Assembly (NCBI GenBank): GCA_021772215.1
Contig: JAJFMK010000231.1
Span: 1-15,902, forward strand
DNA length: 15,902 nucleotides
Source: Chlamydiota bacterium
GTDB lineage: Bacteria > Chlamydiota > Chlamydiia > Chlamydiales > JAJFMK01
Direction of reading: 5' to 3'
A program made the position numbers and the translations under genes. The notes beneath the pieces are model-generated. The model saw only the letters and a list, made by a program, of their open reading frames with translations. It made no database searches and had not been told where the DNA came from. Positions 1 to 5,464 of this stretch are shown here, piece by piece; the first letter of the stretch is position 1, and the number at the start of each line of letters is the position of its first letter.

Positions 1-56
1 TTTGAAAGTTCACGTATATATTTATCTAACAAAGAATCTTTTCCGATAAGGAAAAA

Positions 57-1371
57 GTGGACTCTCCTCTGTATAAAAATCAACCGGCCTTCTGGATTGG
101 TCTTCTCTTATTCGTATGCGTCTTGACCTACCAGCAGGTTACCATTCCGAATATACCCAGAGATGGAATTCCTGTCGAAGGGACTCTTGCAATCTCCTCG
201 ATTAAAAACTCTCCCTCACGCTTCGGCGAGAAATTAAGCATCAAAGGAGAGCTCCTCGGACAAACCGTCACACTGCAGCTTCCTAAGTCGGAAAAGGGGC
301 TGCTAGAAAACAACCGACAGATTCTAAGTGATTGGTCAATTAAAACTCTCAGACGGGGGTCATCTCTATCTCAAACGGGATAAGTTTTCGAAAATGACAG
401 GCAAAGGCGGCTTCTCTTGGCCCTTCTACCGCTTCAAAATCAAAGAGAAACTGAAAACAGCAATCGAAAATAACTATGGGGATAGCTCAAGCGGCTCACT
501 CCTCTCATCCCTCCTCTTAGGAACAGCGGCCAAAAACCATCTCTCAAGAGAGTTTAACCGCTTTGGCCTCTCTCACCTCCTCGCCATATCCGGTTTTCAC
601 TTCGGCCTCCTCTCGATGTTAATCTGCGCTATCTTGGGCCGCTTTTGTCCCTATCGATGGATCCCCTACCTCTCAATCCTTCTCCTAACCCTCTATACGC
701 TCATCTTAGAACCAAACCCCTCTGCCCTACGTGCCTTTGTCACCTTCCTCCATGGACAGCTAGGACTCCTCCTTGGCAGAAGCTCAACAAGTTTAAATCG
801 CCTAGGTGTGGCGCTCATCATCACCCTTCTCATCAACCCCGCCTTCTCCACCCACCTCGGCTTCCAATTTAGCTTCGCCATCACCGCCTCGATCCTCATC
901 TTCTTTCGCCCCATCGATGAGCTTCTACAACACTTAAGCAGCCAATTCAAAGAGAAGGAGATCATCCAACTCTCCCTTTTCGACAAACATGCCCTCCTAC
1001 TCCTGCAGATCTTTCGAAAGCTAATCGCCCTCACCCTAAGCGTGCAAGTCACCGCCCTGCCGCTCACTCTCTTTTGGTTCGGTAAATTCCCGGTATTGTC
1101 GCTACTCTATAACCTCTTCTTCCCGCCCCTGATTAGCTTAAGCGTACTGATCTTCTTTGCCGCGCTGCTTTTCCCCCCGCTCCATCAGATCAATCACCTC
1201 TTCATACAGGGACTCCTAAGAACTCTCCAGATTCCCGCCACAAAAGATCTCTTCATCGAAACAGATCTGGTAGGACCTGTGGTAATCTTTAGTTATTTTG
1301 CTTTTTTAATTATGTTAGGGATGTGGCTGCAGGAGAAGCAGCTAAAGCAGAGTCTGCTTGAGTACTATTGA
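57..1371 (+). pseudogene. comEC: ComEC/Rec2-type DNA uptake channel, single frameshift
   Basis: This encodes an inner-membrane channel protein of the ComEC/Rec2 competence family, which carries single-stranded DNA into the cytoplasm. The first part (57-383, GTG start, AAGG just upstream at 48-51) has an N-terminal membrane helix and a DUF4131-like beta region. The second part (open from 328 to 1371, about 347 codons) is strongly hydrophobic and carries family hallmarks such as HLLAISGFHFGLL, NPSALRAF and LGFQFSF. Dropping one base near 325-327 joins ...LLENNRQIL to VIGQLKLSDGGHLYLK and restores about 437 residues. Like chlamydial ComEC, it lacks the C-terminal metallo-beta-lactamase domain of longer homologues. 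The rest of the frame is intact, so the break is recent or a sequencing error. The last 56 bases are repeated at 2575-2630 and overlap the convergent kinase-like gene. Confidence 0.85.
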
Positions 1372-2305
1372 AATCAACGATCTTTTGAAAAGCTGGTAAG
1401 ATAACACCTTCATAATCACCCGTTCTAAACATACCATCTAATTCCTCCAGTAACGCCCTCTTTGGATCTGAAAGGGTTTGAGACGATAGTAAAGATTCTA
1501 CGATAGAATGTGTATGGCGAGATGCCTTATACCAATGACCTTCATCTTTTTTTGTTAGACTTCCCCAATCGACAAATTTCACTTTTCCCTTTTCATTTAA
1601 CATCACATTTCTCGGAATAAAATCATCATAACAATAGTCGAATGCCTCGAGTTCAAGGCAAGAATCTGCCAGCTGTGAAAGAAAATCAAATCCCTTCTCA
1701 TTGAGACGTCCTCTGTAGCTTAGCGTCCCTAGATCTTCACCAGAAATATACTCTAAAAAAATTGAATCAGAGCCAAATTTATTCACTTTCGCATAGTATT
1801 GACAAATGTGGGAAAAAGGAGACATTTGTCGAGCAACAGAGTAATCCTTCTCAACTTCACCCTGCTTCAAAGCAAATTTCTTCCCCCCAAACTCAACAAG
1901 GAAAACTTTCCCGTAACAGCCACTACCGAGCTCCTCCTCAAATTTAACGCATGCACTGAGTGGAATAAACGGCAAACATAAAGCAATCCGTTGCCAGGGC
2001 TGTAGAGCCTCGGTAAAAGCGTTAACACTCTGTAATTCGGAGTAGTTCTTATTAAATAGCAAACCATACGTTAGAAGAGCTATCGACCTATTGGCCCAGA
2101 TAGCCGCTTGAGCCCCCTGACTTCCGCGCAATCTAAAGACCAGTTCTATGGCCGCATGAGCGGCTAAAGCGGCATGAGCAATCCTGTATGGTGCATCACC
2201 CCTCTTCAAGAAGGTTTCGGTTTTTTCATAACCTATGTATGCTTTTAATCGTAAATAGCTTACGCACTCTCCAATTGATCCAGTGTTTAATCCAAAACAA
2301 GTCAT
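1310..2305 (-). CDS. Protein-kinase-like protein with divergent catalytic loop
   Basis: The 331-residue product resembles a eukaryotic-type Ser/Thr protein kinase. Residues 1-120 are helical, with an alanine-rich stretch (about 43-70) and a hydrophobic patch (about 106-117). The kinase domain follows: glycine loop LGSGCYGKV (126-134), FALK with the ATP-binding lysine at 147, catalytic loop YDDFIPRN (226-233) in place of HRDLKPEN, and DWG (246-248) in place of DFG. The catalytic Asp228 and Asn233 remain, while His and the loop Lys are lost. The C-terminal ~20 residues (Ala/Ser-rich) are read from the strand opposite the comEC 3' end. ATG 2305 is preferred over GTG 2320. Neither has a Shine-Dalgarno site, and a TATAAT at 2317-2312 lies just upstream of the ATG. 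A secreted effector role is plausible but only inferred. Confidence 0.75.
   Translation of the reverse strand: MTCFGLNTGSIGECVSYLRLKAYIGYEKTETFLKRGDAPYRIAHAALAAHAAIELVFRLRGSQGAQAAIWANRSIALLTYGLLFNKNYSELQSVNAFTEALQPWQRIALCLPFIPLSACVKFEEELGSGCYGKVFLVEFGGKKFALKQGEVEKDYSVARQMSPFSHICQYYAKVNKFGSDSIFLEYISGEDLGTLSYRGRLNEKGFDFLSQLADSCLELEAFDYCYDDFIPRNVMLNEKGKVKFVDWGSLTKKDEGHWYKASRHTHSIVESLLSSQTLSDPKRALLEELDGMFRTGDYEGVILPAFQKIVDFNSTQADSALAASPAATSLT
1316..1371 (+). repeat. 56-bp direct repeat, copy A (comEC 3' end)
   Basis: The last 56 bases of comEC, from TAGGGATG to the stop codon, recur at 2575-2630 with only two T/C differences (54/56). The two copies lie 1259 bp apart and bracket the kinase-like gene and the first miniature element. 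On the minus strand this copy encodes the last ~20 residues and the stop codon of the kinase-like protein. Confidence 0.95.
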
Positions 2306-2356
2306 AAAACCATTATACACTAAATGTATAAATTAAAATTAAAGATTGCATCTCTT

Positions 2357-2527
2357 TTAAGGAGCCGCTGAATAATTAGGGTACAGCCGATTTTTTGATG
2401 ATTTCGTTTCCAGTTGGTTGATTTCATAAATTCGCATACTGTTGACAGTAGGGGGTTTATGAAATTGATCAAATGGGAACGAAAGGGCGAAAAAGCGACC
2501 TGCACGAATTGATCAGTGGCTCCTTAA
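2357..2527 (+). mobile_element. MITE-like hairpin element, copy 1
   Basis: A miniature inverted-repeat element of about 163 bp lies between two TTAA tetranucleotides (2357-2360 and 2524-2527). Its ends are GGAGCCGCTGAATAATT and the complement of AATTGATCAGTGGCTCC. A second inner pair of arms (GTTGATTTCATAAA and TTTATGAAATTGATC) flanks a centre reading TTCGCATACTGTTGACAGTAGGGG, so nearly the whole element can fold into one long imperfect hairpin. A second copy lies at 3940-4111 in the opposite orientation. It holds no credible ORF, so it would depend on a transposase elsewhere. The YTAA (or TA) target fits IS5-type or IS630/Tc1-type transposition, which I cannot decide. It sits about 50 bp upstream of the kinase-like gene start. 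Confidence 0.85.
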
Positions 2528-2574
2528 CTATGTAAAACACAAAGACATACACATACTGGCTCCCACTTTTATTC

Positions 2575-2630
2575 TAGGGATGCGGCTGCAGGAGAAGCAG
2601 CTAAAGCAGAGCCTGCTTGAGTACTATTGA
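2575..2630 (+). repeat. 56-bp direct repeat, copy B (duplicated comEC tail)
   Basis: This second copy of the comEC 3' end retains the comEC reading frame (GMRLQEKQLKQSLLEYY, then stop). It is detached from the gene and lies 48 bp after miniature element copy 1. Upstream the frame stays open for only ~15 codons, back towards the miniature element, and has no strong similarity to comEC. Nothing else is recognisable in 2528-2658. Confidence 0.95.
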
Positions 2631-2744
2631 TTTCTATTTATCCACTAACTCTCTGTAGGATAAGTTAGGCGAGCTAGTGTATGTGGAGGTGCTCCCTCCT
2701 CTTGGGTTTAACCCATCCGATCTGCCGCATACCTGGAGACGTAG

Positions 2745-3113
2745 ATGATCGATTGGCATCAACAGTGGGAGCAGTTCGCTCCAGGGTTTATTGAAGGGTG
2801 TTTGCCGCTCCCTTTAAATGAGCACGCTTTGAAAAGGATTAAGCTCTCGCCAGGTCCTGGCTTTGGGGATCTTTCCCACCCAACAACGCAATTGATGCTA
2901 GAAGCTCTTTATCCTACTGTGAAGGACAAACATGTAGTTGATGTGTGATGTGGTAGCGGCATTTTAACACCTGCTTCACTAGCATATGGAGCTACAGATG
3001 CGATCGATATCGATATTGAGAAAGAGGCTCTTTTGCACACTGAGGAAAATGCAAAGCTTTATCAGCTAAACCTTAAACTTTATTTACCAAGCACTGACCC
3101 TATTTTATTTTAA
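2745..3113 (+). pseudogene. prmA-like (ribosomal protein L11) methyltransferase remnant
   Basis: This is a remnant of a SAM-dependent methyltransferase resembling PrmA, which methylates ribosomal protein L11. The first part reads DWHQQWEQFAPGF and PGPGFGDLSHPTTQLML, both characteristic of PrmA. The next motif should be VVDVGCGSGIL, but the first Gly codon is TGA at 2946-2948 (consistent with GGA to TGA). The same frame then continues through CGSGILTPA and AIDIDIEKEALLHTEEN, and stops at 3111-3113. The rest of the catalytic half, including the substrate-side motif, is missing. An open piece in another frame (2659-2745, reading VYVEVLPPLGFNPSDLPHTW) may be the decayed N-terminus. The gene is therefore inactivated by a nonsense mutation plus 3' truncation, and probably a 5' frameshift. 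It sits between the two inverted miniature elements. Confidence 0.75.
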
Positions 3114-3163
3114 ACGAAGGGGTGGCCTTAATAAATATTTAACCTGTGTTTTATGAATGAGTG

Positions 3164-3172
3164 TGGTAAAAT
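3164..3172 (+). promoter_or_regulatory. Candidate extended -10 promoter
   Basis: TGGTAAAAT forms a TGN-extended -10 box (TAAAAT at 3167-3172) upstream of the Inc-like gene. It would start transcription near 3179, leaving a ~20-nt leader that contains the strong AGGAGGT ribosome-binding site at 3190-3196. No convincing -35 box is present. Confidence 0.4.
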
Positions 3173-3199
3173 TTTCTCAAAAAACAACAGGAGGTCAGC

Positions 3200-3925
3200 A
3201 TGTGGTATCCATCAATTTATAATTTAGAAAGAACCAGCTTTGGTGTTAAGGTTGAGACTAGAACAGAGCAATTGGCCAGCTACTATCAAACTGCAGTGGA
3301 AAGCCGTGAGGCAGGAATTGGTAAAATTGCAAGTGCTGCTTTAGTCTATTTTTCACTTGGGTTTAAGGCAAAAGCCTGTTTTGCTTTGGCTGCTGCGGCA
3401 GTTGCTGTAGTTACTTTTGGCTCAGCGCCCCTGGTTATAAAGGTGGGGTGTATAGCTGTGGCACTATTTGGAGCAGTGAATGGTCTTTTGTTATTAGATG
3501 AGGTATTATTATATTTTGATAGTAGATGTAAGATGCGTAAAGACGAAAGTGATGTTATTGATCTTTTAGGCGGACAAGAGGCTTTTGATCTCCTTCCTAC
3601 ATTAAACGATATCAGCTTTGCTTCAAAAGAGTTTGATTGGCAAATTAATTCTGACAAATTTAAAGATGCGCCTATTATAAAAGGAGTTGATAATATAAAT
3701 CGTCCATTTGTAGTCTTTAATTTTATGAATGAGTCAACAGGTGAAAGAGAGCGGTGGGCTTTATATAGAGGCAATTGTGAAGAGCCGGCCTGGAGTTATC
3801 AGCCATATATTGGACCAGGTGGATATGTAACTTATACAGATATTAGAGATACTTTACCCTTACTTAAAAAAATACTAGACGGAAAACTAACTACAAAACT
3901 TTTGGAATCTCCAGCAGCGCCTTAG
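3200..3925 (+). CDS. Hypothetical protein with bilobed hydrophobic domain (Inc-like candidate)
   Basis: I do not recognise this 241-residue protein family. It starts at ATG 3200 with a near-perfect AGGAGGT upstream. Residues ~1-40 are polar. Residues ~43-98 form two closely spaced hydrophobic helices rich in Ala/Val, separated by a short GSAPLVIK turn, and the rest (~105-241) is soluble with acidic and aromatic stretches (for example FVVFNF and ERERWALYRG). A bilobed 40-60 residue hydrophobic segment without a signal peptide is the classic outline of chlamydial inclusion-membrane (Inc) proteins, which are type III secreted, so that is the best guess. The gene is more AT-rich than the core genes and lies between inverted miniature elements, in keeping with acquired DNA. 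It could also be an ordinary inner-membrane protein. Confidence 0.7.
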   Translation: MWYPSIYNLERTSFGVKVETRTEQLASYYQTAVESREAGIGKIASAALVYFSLGFKAKACFALAAAAVAVVTFGSAPLVIKVGCIAVALFGAVNGLLLLDEVLLYFDSRCKMRKDESDVIDLLGGQEAFDLLPTLNDISFASKEFDWQINSDKFKDAPIIKGVDNINRPFVVFNFMNESTGERERWALYRGNCEEPAWSYQPYIGPGGYVTYTDIRDTLPLLKKILDGKLTTKLLESPAAP

Positions 3926-3943
3926 TTATTCAGTGATCCCTAA
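3924..3943 (-). repeat. Solo terminal-repeat relic of the MITE family
   Basis: Read on the minus strand, this stretch begins TTAGGGATCACTGAATAACT and closely matches the element end TTAAGGAGCCGCTGAATAATT of copy 1. It abuts copy 2 head to head and shares its CTAA, and it overlaps the stop codon of the Inc-like gene. With the first bases of copy 2 it can also pair into a hairpin (TTCAGTG with CACTGAA), which might end transcription. Confidence 0.55.
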
Positions 3944-4111
3944 GGAGACACTGAACAATTCGCGAAAGGCCGCTTTCCCGCCCTTTCGCTTCCATTTGAC
4001 CAATTTTGTAAGTCCCCTACTGTCAATAGTATGCGAACTTGAAAAATCAGCCAACTAAAAGCAAAATCATCGAAAAATCGGCTATACCCTAATTGATCAG
4101 TGCCTCCCTAA
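3940..4111 (-). mobile_element. MITE-like hairpin element, copy 2 (inverted)
   Basis: This is an inverted copy of the element at 2357-2527, about four-fifths identical by eye along its full length. It includes the conserved centre TTCGCATACTATTGACAGTAGGGG, read on the minus strand. It is bounded by CTAA on both sides (3940-3943 and 4108-4111), matching the TTAA pair around copy 1. The divergence between copies indicates an old family rather than a fresh duplication. Its downstream edge coincides with the point where the BPL_N pseudogene loses its recognisable sequence. Confidence 0.85.
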
Positions 4112-4459
4112 AGTATCGTCATTAATTTTTCCTCTTGAGCTGTAACCTGTTGGCTTATCATACATCTTTTCGGTCATGCAGATGGCCCCAGCACAAATCT
4201 CCAGAAAACCAGACCCAGTCTGAACATATTCACGGATTCTTTGAGCAGCGGCCTCAAAGCCTAAAATCGGGTCTACCATCAAAACGGCATTCCCCTATGG
4301 CATGACGTAGAGCTTTGCATCTTTTTCCAATGTATCGATCCGTTATAACGCACAGGAATCAACCTCGGCTTGAGTTAACAACATTGCTTCAGTTTGATCT
4401 ACAGAAACGGGCCATGTTCCGCTTCCGCTATAGAGATAAACTGCTACATGTATAGTCAT
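4112..4459 (-). pseudogene. BPL_N-type (biotin-ligase N-terminal, DJ-1/PfpI-like) protein remnant
   Basis: The minus strand from ATG 4459 reads IHVAVYLYSGSGTW, a nearly empty linker, then DTLEKDAKLYVMP, NAVLMVDPI, RIREYVQTGSGFLEICAGA. This follows the BPL_N domain plan, a glutamine-amidotransferase-like fold with a conserved Cys in CAGA. Two in-frame stops break it: TAA at 4345-4343 (codon 39), and TAG at 4297-4295, where the family has a Gly-Gly after VMP. The frame then runs into the CTAA edge of miniature element copy 2, so the C-terminal half is absent. GGCG about 8 bases before the ATG is a weak ribosome-binding site. The decay is clear; the original substrate is unknown. Confidence 0.65.
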
Positions 4460-4555
4460 AAAAATCGCCTATTTTTAATTAGATTGTAAATAAAACAATC
4501 AAGAAATCAAACCATTAAAAATAGCAGTCGATTGGAAAGGGAAGCAATCTCCTAC

Positions 4556-4585
4556 TTGACTGAAATAGAGGGAATAGGAGAAAAT
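4556..4585 (+). promoter_or_regulatory. Candidate promoter of tRNA-His
   Basis: TTGACT (4556-4561) and GAAAAT (4580-4585), 18 bases apart, would start transcription about five bases before the mature tRNA 5' end. The -35 is good and the -10 moderate. Confidence 0.4.
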
Positions 4586-4596
4586 TCTATGCTCAT

Positions 4597-4669
4597 GGCG
4601 GCCGTAGCTCAGTGGTAGAGCGTTGGTTTGTGGTACCAAATGTCGCGGGTTCAATCCCCGTCGGTCGCC
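4597..4669 (+). tRNA. tRNA-His (anticodon GTG)
   Basis: A full cloverleaf can be drawn. The acceptor stem is GCGGCCG (4598-4604) with CGGTCGC (4662-4668), and the D stem is GCTC/GAGC. The anticodon stem is TTGGT/ACCAA around loop TTGTGGT, giving anticodon GTG at 4630-4632. The T arm is GCGGG/CCCGT with loop TTCAATC. The histidine identity element is present: an encoded G-1 (4597) opposite discriminator C73 (4669). A proper CCA is not encoded (C73 is followed by CAC), so the tail must be added by tRNA nucleotidyltransferase. A run of eight T follows. Confidence 0.96.
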
Positions 4670-4672
4670 CAC

Positions 4673-4680
4673 TTTTTTTT
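4673..4680 (+). terminator. T-run after tRNA-His
   Basis: Eight T residues directly follow the tRNA and could terminate it, using the tRNA 3' stem as the hairpin. Only 25 bases separate this run from the uppP start, so incomplete termination may let tRNA transcripts read into uppP. Confidence 0.4.
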
Positions 4681-4705
4681 AAGAGTCTCAGAGGGAGGGG
4701 GGATC

Positions 4706-5464
4706 TTGGAACACTGGCTAGCGCTTCTTCTGGGCACTGTCCAGGGTCTTACTGAATTTTTTCCTATAAGTTCATCGGGTCATCTGACGCTACTGATGCG
4801 TCTCTTTGATGTGGACTCCGAAGAGCTGCTTCTCTTCAATATAGTCTGTCACCTTGGGACCTTGATCGCGATTTTGATCGCTCTAAGGGCTGAAATCGCG
4901 GCTCTCTTCTCTTGGAAGTCGCAGCGTCTTTGGCAAATTATGATAGCTACGCTGCCACTCTTTCCCTTTGTCTTTATCCATAAGTGGATCAAAGGACAGA
5001 TCACCTCGCCAAATCTTTTGGGGATCGACTTCTGTATCACAGCGCTTTTTCTCTTCATGGGATCTCGTTTGACAGCTAAAAATGAGGGGCAGTTAACAAA
5101 GCGCAAAAGCGCTCTTGTCGGCGTCTCTCAGACGTTGGCTCTCTTTCCGGGGATCTCCCGAAGTGGAACGACGATTGTCTGCGCCAGAGCGCTTGGTATC
5201 TCATGGAAAGAGGCGTTTCGCTTCTCCTTCCTATTAGCGATCCCCACCATTTTGGGATCGTCGGTTCTTGAAAGTTATCAACTCTTACGCCATGGGCTTA
5301 CTCTTGAAATCTCTTACGCCAGCTATCTGATCGCCTTCTCTTCATCAGCATTTATCGGCCTTATTGCCCTTAAATTGGTCGAAAGGCTTGGCATTGAGAC
5401 GATTTTGCGCTATTTTGCAGGGTATTGCATGGCACTTGGGATTCTCTGTTTATGGCTAAAGTAA
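4706..5464 (+). CDS. uppP: Undecaprenyl-diphosphate phosphatase (UppP/BacA)
   Basis: This is an inner-membrane phosphatase that converts undecaprenyl diphosphate to the monophosphate, recycling the lipid carrier for peptidoglycan and other envelope polymers; it confers bacitracin tolerance when abundant. The 252-residue hydrophobic product has both family signatures. Near the N-terminus is QGLTEFFPISSSGHL, containing the Q/ExxxE motif at Gln13-Glu17 and His26, and in the middle is PGISRSGTT at about 148-156 with the catalytic Arg/Ser region. The start is taken as TTG 4706, preceded by a strong GGAGGGG at 4694-4700. The open frame extends upstream to 4628, but that part lies inside the tRNA and cannot be coding. 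The 3' end overlaps ftsK by 13 bases, so the two are probably translationally coupled. Confidence 0.96.
   Translation: MEHWLALLLGTVQGLTEFFPISSSGHLTLLMRLFDVDSEELLLFNIVCHLGTLIAILIALRAEIAALFSWKSQRLWQIMIATLPLFPFVFIHKWIKGQITSPNLLGIDFCITALFLFMGSRLTAKNEGQLTKRKSALVGVSQTLALFPGISRSGTTIVCARALGISWKEAFRFSFLLAIPTILGSSVLESYQLLRHGLTLEISYASYLIAFSSSAFIGLIALKLVERLGIETILRYFAGYCMALGILCLWLK

Noticed and set aside
693..1067. 124-codon minus-strand ORF inside comEC
   Set aside because: It is opposite a clearly coding membrane-protein frame, is Arg/Ser-rich and matches no family; an antisense shadow.
2320..2505. 61-codon minus-strand ORF
   Set aside because: It is read through the arms of miniature element copy 1, with no ribosome-binding site and no protein-like composition.
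2528..2744. Hidden small gene or RNA between element copy 1 and the prmA remnant
   Set aside because: Apart from the 56-bp comEC repeat and a short possible prmA piece, I saw no start with a ribosome-binding site and no stable structure.
1372..4596. Integrative element using tRNA-His as attachment site
   Set aside because: The accessory stretch lies on the 5' side of the tRNA, there is no integrase, and no repeat of the tRNA 3' end was seen.
4628..4705. Upstream extension of the uppP reading frame
   Set aside because: It lies inside tRNA-His and its T-run; the TTG at 4706 has its own strong ribosome-binding site and fits the family N-terminus.
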